Under the pieces are notes generated by a model, which did no database searches, had not been told where the DNA came from, and saw only the letters and a program-made list of their open reading frames with translations. A stretch of DNA of 64,000 nucleotides. Source: Candidatus Zhuqueibacterota bacterium. Its GTDB lineage: Bacteria > Zhuqueibacterota > Zhuqueibacteria > Zhuqueibacterales > Geothermadaptataceae. The position numbers and the translations under genes are program-made. Of this stretch, positions 46,542-56,900 are shown piece by piece. Each line of letters starts with the position of its first letter. The first letter of the stretch is position 1. The stretch is from assembly GCA_030950365.1 (NCBI GenBank), contig JAUZRQ010000042.1, positions 1 through 64,000 of the forward strand, written 5' to 3'.

Positions 46542-48923
46542 TTACCGCACCACCCGAATCCGTCTGCCATCCGAAACCACCACAACGGCACCGTGATGCG
46601 CCGTGCTGAGCACCTCGCTTTGCAGCCGGTGCAGTCGCAAAACCACGCCGGCATCTGGAAATCCGTATCGATTGAGGCCGGCGTACGATAGCAGAGAAAT
46701 CCGCGGCCGTACTCTCCGTAAAAATTCCGGATGACTGGACGTTTTGCTGCCGTGATGGCCGACTTTTAAAACATCGGCATGCAGCAGCTTTGCAAAAGGC
46801 AAGGTCTGAAGCTCACCGCGGCGTTCTGTATCACCGGCAAACAGGAATGACGTGCGACCGTACACCACCTTCACCAGCAGCGAAGCATGATTGAGCTGCT
46901 TCTGCCGGCGCGCATCCGCAGGCGATGGGCCCATGATCCACACCTGTGCCGGCGCAAAATCGCGCAGCACCTGGCCGCGCCGCAGAACGCGAATAGCAAT
47001 ATGCCGCCGCCGGGCCTGCCGCAACGACCGGCGAAACAGGTTGTTATGGTAAACTGTATCCGCGACCAGGATGTTTCCGATTTTAACCGTTCTGATTAAA
47101 CTCCGCAAACCGCCAATATGATCCGCATGCGGATGGGTGAGCAGTACGGCGTCGAGCGAAGCGATGGATTTGTGGCGCAAAGCGGGCAACAGGATGCGCT
47201 CGCCGCTGTCGGTGGGCTGCAGCGGCCCGGCATCAATCAGAAGGGTTTGTTTTGTGGGAAACTCAATGAGCGCGGCATCGCCCTGCCCGACATCAAAAAA
47301 CGTCACGCGCAGGTGGCGGCCACCGTTCTGAACGCCCTGCCAGACCATGACATTGACCAACAGCAGCCCCGCCAGCATCAGCCACCGCCGCAGTGGCCGG
47401 TTGCGCCACTCCAGGGCCATCACCAGCAGCACATAGGCCAGCATCAGCAGGGGAACCGGCGGATAAACCTGTTCAATGCTGGCGAAGGGGAGGCCGGCGA
47501 ACCAATCCGTGGCCGATAACACCAGCCGCACCAGGCCGCTTGCCGCCATGGCAGGCGGAACCGCCGCCGTCCATGAAAACGCACTCACGGCCAGCGCGAG
47601 AAACGCGCCGCAAACAACCAAAAAAATGGCTGGCACGATGAGCAAATTACTCAGGAGCGCCACCAGCGACACGCGGCCGAAATACACCGCCGCAAACGGC
47701 AGGGTACCCAGTTGCGCGGCCAGAGAGACCGCCGTCAACTCCAGCAGATAGCGCACCGCCCGAAAGCGGTAGCCGCACTTCAGCAAAGGTACGGTCAGAA
47801 ACATCGATTTGAATTTCGGGAACACATACAGGATGCCAGCCACGGCAGCGAAGGAGAGCTGAAAGCCGGGCAAAAACAGGTCACCAGGGCGAACAATCAG
47901 AATCAGTAAACCGGCCGCCGCCAGCAGATTTTCACCTCGGGTGGGCCGGTCGAGCAGCCGGGCAACGAGAAATAGCGAACCCATGGTGGCCGCGCGGATG
48001 ACCGGCGGCTTCAGGCCCGTGAGCAGGGCATAAAACCAGATGCCGGCCAGCACGAACAGGCTAAACGGCCGCCGCGGCAACCGCAGCAGGGCGGCCAGGC
48101 CCCAGAATATCAGCAGCACAAACCCCACATGCAGCCCGGACACGGCCAGGATGTGTATCACGCCGCTGCGGGAAAAGGCTTCCAGAGTATCGCGCGGAAT
48201 GCTGCTGCGTAGCCCGAGCAACACGCCACGCAACAGCGGCACGCTTTTCTCATAGAACAACCGGTCGATGCGCTCGCCAAGACGCTCCTGCAGCGTCCAC
48301 GTCCATTTTCGCAGCGGCAGCGCCGGCGACCGCTGCCCGAGCTTCACCAGCCAGCCATCCCGGCGAATCAGCACCAGCGCCTGAACGCCGTGCGCCTGCT
48401 CATAGCGCAACCGGTTGAACGCGCCGGGATTGCGCCGCGCCAGCGGCCTGACGATGTAGCCGGCAAACAGGACATCATCGCCGATTTGCACGGAAAACGA
48501 ATCCGGCGCAAAGACGCGCACCCGGCCGCGGGCCGCATGCCAGCCCGTGCTGTCCCGCATGGCGTGCAACTGCACCACGAACGACTGCGAATGCGCGCCC
48601 GGTTTTGCCGGACTTCCCACGGTACCCGCCAGGTGTAGGCGTGTGTAAGGTGGCACTAGCTGCAGCCGCGGATCGCTCGAATGGGCTTTTTGCAGGGCCC
48701 AGCGCGCCACGCCCAGGCCGAACCAGGCGATCAGCAACAGTGCGGTGGGCAGAATTTCCCGCCTGCGAACAAAGTACGCCCCAATCAGGCATGCCGTGGT
48801 AAAGAGCAATCCAATCGGCAGGACCGAGCGTGGCGGCAACCTTTCAGCAAGAACGATGCCGACCGCGAAGGTCAATGCGATCGGCACCAGTGGTTGGTGC
48901 CGGAATCCGTCCCCCTTGGGCAT
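46542..48923 (-). CDS. comEC: ComEC/Rec2 family DNA-uptake channel protein
   Basis: A 793-aa polytopic inner-membrane protein. The N-terminal DUF4131 region (helices within about 15-70, then an OB-like part) is followed by the competence domain with many helices (GVIHILAVSGLHVGFVLLIFWGL to about 510) and a C-terminal metallo-beta-lactamase domain with VTFFDVGQGDAALIEFP, LTHPHADHIGGL and LKVGHHGSKTSS. It forms the channel that takes single-stranded DNA into the cytoplasm during natural transformation, and the nuclease-like domain keeps its metal motifs. Full length. GAGGAGACC precedes the ATG. No other competence gene is in the window. Confidence 0.95.
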   Translation of the reverse strand: MPKGDGFRHQPLVPIALTFAVGIVLAERLPPRSVLPIGLLFTTACLIGAYFVRRREILPTALLLIAWFGLGVARWALQKAHSSDPRLQLVPPYTRLHLAGTVGSPAKPGAHSQSFVVQLHAMRDSTGWHAARGRVRVFAPDSFSVQIGDDVLFAGYIVRPLARRNPGAFNRLRYEQAHGVQALVLIRRDGWLVKLGQRSPALPLRKWTWTLQERLGERIDRLFYEKSVPLLRGVLLGLRSSIPRDTLEAFSRSGVIHILAVSGLHVGFVLLIFWGLAALLRLPRRPFSLFVLAGIWFYALLTGLKPPVIRAATMGSLFLVARLLDRPTRGENLLAAAGLLILIVRPGDLFLPGFQLSFAAVAGILYVFPKFKSMFLTVPLLKCGYRFRAVRYLLELTAVSLAAQLGTLPFAAVYFGRVSLVALLSNLLIVPAIFLVVCGAFLALAVSAFSWTAAVPPAMAASGLVRLVLSATDWFAGLPFASIEQVYPPVPLLMLAYVLLVMALEWRNRPLRRWLMLAGLLLVNVMVWQGVQNGGRHLRVTFFDVGQGDAALIEFPTKQTLLIDAGPLQPTDSGERILLPALRHKSIASLDAVLLTHPHADHIGGLRSLIRTVKIGNILVADTVYHNNLFRRSLRQARRRHIAIRVLRRGQVLRDFAPAQVWIMGPSPADARRQKQLNHASLLVKVVYGRTSFLFAGDTERRGELQTLPFAKLLHADVLKVGHHGSKTSSHPEFLRRVRPRISLLSYAGLNRYGFPDAGVVLRLHRLQSEVLSTAHHGAVVVVSDGRRIRVVR

Positions 48924-49030
48924 GGTCTCCTCATCGAAGTTTCATGATTCACGGCCGGTTGAGGTGCCGGCGCGATGTGAAGGCGTGGTGTGTTGAATTG
49001 CGTGCAGGCCGGGGGGTGCACTGCTTTTGT

Positions 49031-49109
49031 ACAGGCTGACAGCCTGTGGCACAAGCTTCCAGCTTGTGGCAGCAGCCACGTGGCAATATTTCACAAGCCG
49101 GAGGCTTGT
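49031..49109. repeat. Three-unit cluster of 17-bp mini-palindromes
   Basis: Three units share the form of 7-bp arms around 3 bases: ACAGGCTGACAGCCTGT (49031-49047), ACAAGCTTCCAGCTTGT (49051-49067) and ACAAGCCGGAGGCTTGT (49093-49109). They are separated by GGC and by a 25-base spacer. Arms differ between units while pairing stays perfect, which suggests selection for hairpin structure. The last unit ends one base before the coaE stop codon. Confidence 0.75.
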
Positions 49110-49110
49110 G

Positions 49111-49728
49111 TTACAGCTTCTGCCGCTGCGCTTGCAGCCAGCGGTGCAGCCGCTGCACTTCCTCGTGCAAGTGCTTGAGCGAGCCGGTGTTCTGCACCAC
49201 GAAATCGGCGCGTTTGACTTTCTCTTCTAGCGGCATCTGATGCGCCATGCGCGCCAGGATCTGCTCGCGCGTGCTGCCGTCCCGCTGCATGATCCAGCGG
49301 ATGCGGTCTTCCAGCGGCGCGTACACCACAACCATCGCATCCATGTCCCGGTCCCAGCCGGTTTCGTAAAACAACGCCGCTTCGATGATGGCCACGATTT
49401 TGTCCTGCCTGGCCAGTTCGCGCAACTGGCGATCCACGTCCTGCATCACCCGCGGGTGCAAAATGCGGTTCAGCGCGGCCAGGGCTTCCGCATCGCCGAA
49501 CACCTTTTCCGCCAGCAGCCGGCGATTGAGCGAGCCGTCGGCATGGTACACCTCGTCGCCGAACCGGGTTTTGATCTCGCGCACGGCTTCGGGATGGCTG
49601 ACAGCGATCTGCTTGGCCAGCGAATCGGCATCGATGGTGGGGTAGCCCATCCGCTCCAGCGCCCGACGCACTTCGGATTTGCCGCAGCCCATGTTTCCGG
49701 TCAATCCCACCTTCAGTATGCGTTTCAT
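49111..49728 (-). CDS. coaE: Dephospho-CoA kinase
   Basis: A 205-aa P-loop kinase that performs the last step of coenzyme A synthesis. P-loop GLTGNMGCGKSEVRRALERMG (about 8-28), the CoA-binding IDADSLAKQIA, HPEAVREIKTRFG, LLAEKVFGDAEALAALNRILHP and VVYAPLEDRIRWIMQRDGST, then ARMAHQMPLEEKVKRADFVVQNTGSL, are all family features. Its ATG overlaps the stop codon of the S8 protease gene (ATGA, 49725-49728), so it is translationally coupled to a large secreted protein, an odd partner. The mini-palindrome cluster lies at its 3' end. Confidence 0.95.
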   Translation of the reverse strand: MKRILKVGLTGNMGCGKSEVRRALERMGYPTIDADSLAKQIAVSHPEAVREIKTRFGDEVYHADGSLNRRLLAEKVFGDAEALAALNRILHPRVMQDVDRQLRELARQDKIVAIIEAALFYETGWDRDMDAMVVVYAPLEDRIRWIMQRDGSTREQILARMAHQMPLEEKVKRADFVVQNTGSLKHLHEEVQRLHRWLQAQRQKL

Positions 49729-52700
49729 CGCACCACCGCCAGTTTGGTTGTTGCCTGCCCGCCCTGCAGGTCCCGGGCCAGGATGATGTAAATTCCCGCC
49801 GGCACCTGCACGCCGTTGTCATCCCTGCCGTTCCAAGGCACGCCGCCGTTGCCGTCGCTCTCGGTCAACCGGCACACCAACCGGCCCGACTCATCAAAGA
49901 TAAGCACCTCCGCGCGCCGGGTCAATCCCGCAATGACGGCCGACTCGTGCACGGTCATATTAAATGGATTTGGATAGGCGATGATTTTCCCAAGCTTTTC
50001 GGCTGCTAACAGCAGTCCGGCCGTGTCGCCTTCACCGCGGCGAATCATTCTACCATCCCGGCTTTTGACGCCGCGCACCACCACGCGGTAATCCCGGCCC
50101 AGCGCGCCCAGGCGGCTCACCGGCGCCAACATCAGGTCCACCGAATGCGGTTCTTGAACAACCGGCTCCACCCGCTCCAGCACCAGCGGTTCACTGAGCC
50201 GATAGTTCTCGGGCTGGAGCGCGGTCGCCGGATCGACGGGATCGCTGAAACGGAGCCGGATGCGCGATGGGCTGAGCGCGCGGGCGGCCACCAAATAAAA
50301 CGGCGCGTCGGACGGCGGCACCTGAAAGTCCACCCGCACGGCTTCGGCCAGCGGCGCGCCGTCGGCATCGGTGACGCCGTCAAGGCGCAACTGATACGCG
50401 CCCGGTGACAGCGCGGCAAAACTCACGATGAGCTCGCGCCCGCCCTGCGCCAGCGCCACGCTGGCAATCTCGGCGAACGGTTGCAGACGGAAATGCACCG
50501 GGTTGCGCGCCTCTTCGGCAAGCGCCCGGTCAAAAAGCAAACTGATGAACCGTGGCGACACGAATTGCGCCTGCACCAGCCTCGGGCCGCGGTGAGGCAC
50601 CACCGAGACCACCGCCGACTGCCGGCTCTCCACGCCGCCACCAGTCAAGGCGGAAACGGCGTAATAATACCGACGTCCCGCAACGGCGGTGGTGTCCACA
50701 AGCGCCGTCTCTGCCGTTTCGGCCAGAAATTGCAGCGAATCCGGCTGCGAACCGCGATACACGCGGTAGCCGATCGCTGCAGACACTGGCAGCCATTGCA
50801 GCCGCACCCGGGTTTCACCGAGGGCCGCTACGCGCAGCCCGGCCGGCGACGCCAGGGGCTGAACGTCGGGTTGCAGCCGCAGGGCCTCAATCGCCTCACC
50901 ACGATTGAGATACAGCCGCGGCGCGCCGTTGCCCATATCCGCCACCAGCGCGGTGTTGCTGACCGACGGCGCGTCATACCACACCGCCTGCAGGTTCCCG
51001 CTGGCCGGCTCATAGGCAAACACGTATACGTCCGGGAACACCGAGACAATCAGTTCATCGCGGCCATCGCCGTCGAGGTCGCCGCTGCCCAGGCCGGAAT
51101 CGAAATCCCTGGGTGATTGAAAGCCGAAAAAGCGTTGTTGCCAGAGGACGGCGTACTCATCGTTGCCGGTGGCAGTGTACACGCGCACCAGCCAGTGGCG
51201 CGCATCCAGTTCGTGCTCCTGATTCAGCGCTGGATCGGAATGGCTGGCCACGGCAAAATCGGCGCGGCCATCGCCGTCAAAATCGCCGCTGGTTAAAAAA
51301 TCGATGGTATCCATCAGCGGCAGGCTGTCGGACCAGGTGTGGCGGAACCGGTCGTCGCCCTCGGCTTCGTACAGCACGATGTCGCCGTCATAATCGCCGT
51401 ACAGCAGTTCCAGCGAGCCGTCACCGTCATAGTCGGCAATTTCCACATGCGGCACTCCGGTCAAATTTGAGCCGGCGGTGGGATTCGGCAACTCGGCCAC
51501 CTGCTCGAACCGATTGTCGCCAGTGTTTTCCAGCACCTGCCAGACGTCGCCGCGGCGGCCGATGATTTCCATGCGCCCATCCTGATCCAGATCGGCATAG
51601 CGCGCCGCCCAGAAATCGCTGCTGTCGATCCACACGATCCGTTCCGGAAAGCCGCCGAGCCGCGTGGCCTCGTAAATGAAGCTGGTTTGTCCGAGGCCTC
51701 CCAGCAGTTCGAACAGGCCATCGGCGTCGGCGTCGCCCATGTCGCGCGGCACGCCGCGGTGGCCGGTCTGAAAGCGGAGCTGAAAACCGGCCGGCGTCCA
51801 TTCGAACAGCGCGATCGGGCCGATGAGGCCATTGTCCGCATACCGCGCCATTGCGATTTCCCTCCCGCCGTTGTGATTGAAATCGGTGGTGCGCGGCATG
51901 AGAATGCCCGACGGCAATCGAACCGGGGTTTGTTGCAGCGACCAGCGCAGGGCCAAGCCTTTCCCGAACGTGATGCGGTACAGGCCATTGGCAAAATCGC
52001 TGCGGGTGCGCAGCCCGCTGCAGTTTTCGATATCGAAAAACAGCTCCACGTCCCGGCCGGAGGAAAGCAACTCGGAAAAATTGAACCGGTGCTCGCGGGT
52101 TTCAAAACGCAGCGGCACCGACCTGAACGACTCTGCAGTATCGGCCGGACGCCAGTGCAGCGTGGCCCGGCTCAGATCATCCACCTGCACCTGCAGCAAC
52201 ACGCTGCGGTGATCGCCATCCAACATGGGTAGAAATTCAGTGGACAAGATGCGCGGCGGTGTGCGGTCGAGAATCACACGCGTGAAATCGTCGTACCGGG
52301 CGCGGTTTTGCAAAATGGCCTGCAGCCGCAGCGTGTAGGTCGTATCCGGTAGCGTTTCAATGTCCCATACGGCGAGCGTGTCGGACAGCACCTGCCGCTG
52401 GCGCATGAGACGCAGCGTGTTCCAGCTTTCCGGCCGCGTGCCAACCCCGTAGCTCAGAATCACGCTCTCAACAAACGCACCAGCGGCCGTGCCGATGATC
52501 GGCACCGGACCGCGGGCGAATCCCGCATCCATGGCCGGCGAATCGATGCGCACCAGCACGCCATCCTCCACCTGCAACGCGGCGCGGGCATCCAGCAGAC
52601 CGGCGCCGTAATACAGGTCCCAGCCTTCGTTGCCCAGATCCTGCGCCGTCGAAGTCAGCACGGCGCGTACGATCTCCGGCCCCCAATCGGGATGCCGGCT

Positions 52701-53930
52701 GAGCGCCAGCGCCGCCACGCCGGAGACAAACGGCGCTGCCGCCGAAGTGCCGGAAAACCGGCCGTACTGCCCGTTCAGTTGCGTGGTCACGATCGCCTGC
52801 CCCGGCGCCACCAGGTCCAGGGTGGTGCCGTAGTTAGAAAACCCGGCCAGGCCCCGGTTGGGGGTGACCGCGCCCACGGAGATGGTTTCAGTGAATCCGG
52901 ACGGATAGTGCGGTTCGTCGCTGCCGCTGTTGCCGGACGAGGCCACCAGCACCACGCCGCGAGCGTGGGCGAACTGCACCACATCACGCAGCAGCGGCGA
53001 CACCACCACGTCGCCGAAACTCATGTTGATGACGCGGGCGCCATTCTGCACCGCATACAGGATGGCCGCCGCCACGTCGTCTTCTTCCAGAAAGCCCAGG
53101 CTGGTGCCGGCGCGCAGATTCATGATGCGCGTCTGCGGCGCCACGCCGCCCACGCCGATGCCGTTGCCGGCCCGCGCGGCAATGATGCCGGCCACCATGG
53201 TGCCGTGCCCGTTTTCATCCATGGGATCGGCATCGCGTGTTTGATAATCGCCGCCGTCGGCGAAGGTAGGGGCATCGGTGAAATCCCAACCGTGCACGTC
53301 ATCCACGAAGCCGTTGCCGTCGTCATCCACGCCGTTGAAATCGCTGCTATCCGCGCGGCCGTTGCCGTTGATATCCTCGCCGGGATTGATCCACAACTGT
53401 CCGGCCAGGTCCGGATGCCGGTAATCCACGCCGGTATCGATGATGGCCACTGGAATGTCCGGCGAGCCGGTGGTGATGCGCCAGGCTTCGCGCAGGCGAA
53501 TGGCGTCCCGGCCCCAGGCCTCGTCCAGCAACGGATCGCTGCCACTAATTTGATGAATCCGAAACACGTGATTGGGCTGGATGTACTCCACGGCCTCATG
53601 CGCTCGCAGGGCCTGCAGCCCGTCCCGGGAAAGCGTACCGCTGGCCGGTCGAAAAATTAAAATGCGCCGGAACGGCTCCGGAGCGGCCTGCGGAAACAGC
53701 CGAGCGATCCTGGCGGCGTCCGCATCCGGCAGCACCGTGGCCAAAATTCGCCGGAGCGCCGGAACGGCCGCCGTTTTGGCCAGCAAAGCGCCATCGCGCA
53801 GTTTCACGATCCATTCGCCGGCCACGGATGAAGACGCTGTCTCGTGCGTGGGAATCTGACTAAATCCGGGGTGGGCCACCAAAAGCAGGACGAAAAAGAG
53901 GCCTCGAAAAAACACGGCGCCGCCGGCCAT
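49725..53930 (-). CDS. Secreted subtilisin-like (S8) serine protease with FG-GAP repeats and T9SS-type C-terminus
   Basis: A 1401-aa exported protein. Signal peptide at 1-25; an inhibitor-like propeptide ends near 125. The S8 domain (about 130-460) has the catalytic triad D165 (IDTGVD), H242 (NGHGTMVAG) and S396 (FSGTSAAAP), with oxyanion N334. FG-GAP-type repeats with DxDxDG loops (DFDGDGRAD, DLDQDGRME, DYDGDGSLE, DLDGDGRDE) follow, then a fibronectin III-like domain (LRVAALGETRVRLQWLPV) and Ig-like modules. The C-terminal FlgD/T9SS module starts at AYPNPFNMTVHESAV. It is probably a surface or secreted peptidase. The start follows the stop of the HExxH-protein gene by 13 bp, so the pair is co-translated. 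Confidence 0.92.
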   Translation of the reverse strand: MAGGAVFFRGLFFVLLLVAHPGFSQIPTHETASSSVAGEWIVKLRDGALLAKTAAVPALRRILATVLPDADAARIARLFPQAAPEPFRRILIFRPASGTLSRDGLQALRAHEAVEYIQPNHVFRIHQISGSDPLLDEAWGRDAIRLREAWRITTGSPDIPVAIIDTGVDYRHPDLAGQLWINPGEDINGNGRADSSDFNGVDDDGNGFVDDVHGWDFTDAPTFADGGDYQTRDADPMDENGHGTMVAGIIAARAGNGIGVGGVAPQTRIMNLRAGTSLGFLEEDDVAAAILYAVQNGARVINMSFGDVVVSPLLRDVVQFAHARGVVLVASSGNSGSDEPHYPSGFTETISVGAVTPNRGLAGFSNYGTTLDLVAPGQAIVTTQLNGQYGRFSGTSAAAPFVSGVAALALSRHPDWGPEIVRAVLTSTAQDLGNEGWDLYYGAGLLDARAALQVEDGVLVRIDSPAMDAGFARGPVPIIGTAAGAFVESVILSYGVGTRPESWNTLRLMRQRQVLSDTLAVWDIETLPDTTYTLRLQAILQNRARYDDFTRVILDRTPPRILSTEFLPMLDGDHRSVLLQVQVDDLSRATLHWRPADTAESFRSVPLRFETREHRFNFSELLSSGRDVELFFDIENCSGLRTRSDFANGLYRITFGKGLALRWSLQQTPVRLPSGILMPRTTDFNHNGGREIAMARYADNGLIGPIALFEWTPAGFQLRFQTGHRGVPRDMGDADADGLFELLGGLGQTSFIYEATRLGGFPERIVWIDSSDFWAARYADLDQDGRMEIIGRRGDVWQVLENTGDNRFEQVAELPNPTAGSNLTGVPHVEIADYDGDGSLELLYGDYDGDIVLYEAEGDDRFRHTWSDSLPLMDTIDFLTSGDFDGDGRADFAVASHSDPALNQEHELDARHWLVRVYTATGNDEYAVLWQQRFFGFQSPRDFDSGLGSGDLDGDGRDELIVSVFPDVYVFAYEPASGNLQAVWYDAPSVSNTALVADMGNGAPRLYLNRGEAIEALRLQPDVQPLASPAGLRVAALGETRVRLQWLPVSAAIGYRVYRGSQPDSLQFLAETAETALVDTTAVAGRRYYYAVSALTGGGVESRQSAVVSVVPHRGPRLVQAQFVSPRFISLLFDRALAEEARNPVHFRLQPFAEIASVALAQGGRELIVSFAALSPGAYQLRLDGVTDADGAPLAEAVRVDFQVPPSDAPFYLVAARALSPSRIRLRFSDPVDPATALQPENYRLSEPLVLERVEPVVQEPHSVDLMLAPVSRLGALGRDYRVVVRGVKSRDGRMIRRGEGDTAGLLLAAEKLGKIIAYPNPFNMTVHESAVIAGLTRRAEVLIFDESGRLVCRLTESDGNGGVPWNGRDDNGVQVPAGIYIILARDLQGGQATTKLAVVR

Positions 53931-53943
53931 CCGGCCCGGCCGG

Positions 53944-56900
53944 CTATTGCAGCACCATTTTGATGAGTCGATTGGGTTCGAACGCGCTGATGTTTTTTTC
54001 ATGTCCATCCTGATCGAGAATCACAGACACGCCGATTTCGAAGCCGATGCATTCGCCCGGCTCACACAGCAGGCCGACTTCGGGTTGGCGGGCCACGGCC
54101 AATCGGTAGCGGTCGCCGCCCAGCGCCTGCCAGGTAAAGTGGATGATGGGGCCGAGCCGTTCATCCCAGAACGGCCATTTTTTCGGATGCCCGGCATTGA
54201 ACACTCGCGCCCGGGCGCTTTGCGTATCGCCGGTGTGCAAACGAAATTCAAGATTGTCACGGCCCTGAAACCAGCCATTGGCGTTGGCATCGAGCAGCAG
54301 ACGGATGCGGCGCTGGGGCGGCGCCTGCATGATCAGCACCAGGGAGTCGGGACGATAGCGCGCCCACACCGAATACGGCGCGCGCCGGTCCTGCGACCGG
54401 GCCACGAGCGCCGGTTCCGCCGGATGTCGCGGCACGCGCATGGGAAACGGCACCAGCGGCCACGGATCGCGGCCGTCGGGCAGGCCATCGCCATCGGTGT
54501 CGGCCGCGGTAAGATTGGCAAACCGCGCGGGAGCGGCATAGATCTCGCCCTGCCCTTCGACGATCCAGTTGGCGAAGGCGATTTCCTCCAGATCCGGCAC
54601 GCCATCGCCATCACTGTCTTTGCGCCGCGGATCGCTTCCCAGCCGGCGTTCGTCCATGGGCAGCTCCGGCGCGTCATCCGGAATGCCATCGCCGTCGGCG
54701 TCATCGGCAAAACGCAGCCGGCCGTATTTCAGCGCGAACCACTGGTCCCCGGGCCACTGCCGCAAAATGTAGGCATTGCCGTCGAAGTGCTCGCCGAAAT
54801 CCGCCGCCGTTCCAGCCACGGGCGCAAAATGATTGAACCAGTATTCGGGGAACCCACTGCACGCAAACAGCTCATCCAATTGATGATGGAACTCGTGCAC
54901 CAGCAACCAGTTGTTGCCGGACGCGTGATAGGCGTGCGTCGCTTCCCACCAGGAGATACCGTAGCGGCCGTTTGCGCCGATGCCCTCGGTGAACGCGCCG
55001 CCGCGGCCCCGCAGCTCCCAGCGGCCGGTATCCGGACGGTAATCGCGAATGCAGGCAATATAGAATATCGCCTGGATTTTCGCAAGATTCCCGCCGGATT
55101 GTTGCAAAATTTTATCAATCCACGCCTGGCGCGGCGGATAATACGCCGCCTCGCCGAAAATCCGCCGCCGCTCCAGCAAGGAATCGATGATGACATAATG
55201 CAATTTCAAATGCAGCCGCATGCGCGAATTCATCCAGTAAAACCGGCGGCCGGCTTCGAGCTGCGCCCGGATGCGCTGCACCTCGCCTCCCGGCAGCGGC
55301 GGCATGGCCGGCCATTCCGGCGTGACCCGGCCCGAATCAATGACATTGGTAAACAGGATGACGAGGCCTTCCAGTTCCATGAATGGCGTCTTGCCGGGCA
55401 GCGGCGGTGCCATCCAGTACCGCCGGCCCATGAGCGGACGGTCGGCCGGCAAACTGCGCGCCAGCGGGCCGTAGCGAAACCGCAGCAACGTGGCCGGCCG
55501 GGGAATCGGCACCCGGGCCTGCAGCTCGCCGGCTCTGAGCGACATCCGCACCGGGAGTACGGCGCCGGAACGGCGGTCCGCGATCTTCAGCACCGGTTCG
55601 ACGCCGGACGGCGCCCGGAAGCCGACCCGCAGCTCGCCCGCTTGCCATTGCAGGCGCGGCTCCGGCCAGGCGGACATCCCGGCCGGTAGCAGCAACAGCC
55701 GGTTGTTGAGCGCATCGGCGATAATCACCTGTCCGTCATGCAGAGCCATTTGCGCGGGCAGAATGACCGGTGCGTGGGTCTGCAGATCGAGACGGGCCAG
55801 GCGGTGGCCGGCAGAGTCGTAGCGTTCGATGCGCTGGCCGACGAGCAGCCACAGCCGCTCGCCCACCCACAGCAGGTCGCGGATGGGGCCGGGTGGCGCG
55901 GTAAAGGCCGCCGTTTCGCGGTATTCCGGCGCGCGGCCCCCGAACAGGCGAACCTGCAACCGTTTGCCATCGACCACGGCAAGCCGGTCGCGGCGGAAAG
56001 CCATGGCGGTCACCTGCCAGTCCGGCTGGGAAAACCCGCCGGCGGCTTTCCCGTCGGGATCGAAAAAGCGAACCACACGGCCATCGGTGACGGCCAGCAG
56101 CGGCTCCTCGGCCGGCACCGCAGCGATATCGATCGGCCGCTTCACCACCGGCGGCAGGCTGCGTCGCCAGCGACCACGGCGATGGAACAGATGCACGCGG
56201 TGATTGAGGGTATCCAGCACGGCCAGGGTTTCGCCCACGGCAGCCAGTTTCAGCGGCCGCCAGTCGCGCGCGGTGGGGCGCGCTGGCTCTTCTGCATACA
56301 ACCGATCCATTTCGCGGCCTTGCGCATCGATGCGCCGCACCTCGCCGCGGCCCGGTTCGGCCACCCAGATATCGCCGGATGGAGTGACGGCCACGGCGCG
56401 CGGCCAGGCCAGCGCATCACGGGAATGCCCTGCTTCCAGCCGGCGCAGGCGCACATCATCAAAACAGGCATGGCCGCCGGAATTTTGCAGGCCCACATAG
56501 CCAGAGGCCCATGTCAGCGGTTCGGGATCGCCTACAGGTTGGCCATCCACGAAAAAAGCGTAGGTTCGGGTGTTCAGGTCCACCCGCAACCGGAGCTCAT
56601 GCCAGGCCGAATCCAGCACGTTCACAGGGGATTCGGCGACGCGTGTGGCCTGATAGCTGCCGTTCAAAAAATAGCCCATTAGCACCTGCCGGCCATCCAA
56701 CCGCAGCATCTGGGCGTAATCAGTGCCATCGAAACTCTCGCTGAACAAGAAAAACCCCGCACCGGCCTGATCAGCGGGGAAGCGGCAGCGCGCGGTGATT
56801 TCAAACGAAACATCGATCCAGATGGGTAGCATCAGGCCGTTGTCATAATCGCCCGAGGTTTCGCACACATGACCGGAATCCGCCAGCCAGACGCCATTTA

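Noticed and set aside
53947-55689. 580-codon plus-strand open frame opposite the HExxH protein gene
   Set aside because: It has no signal, motif or start signal and mirrors the codon bias of the minus-strand gene.
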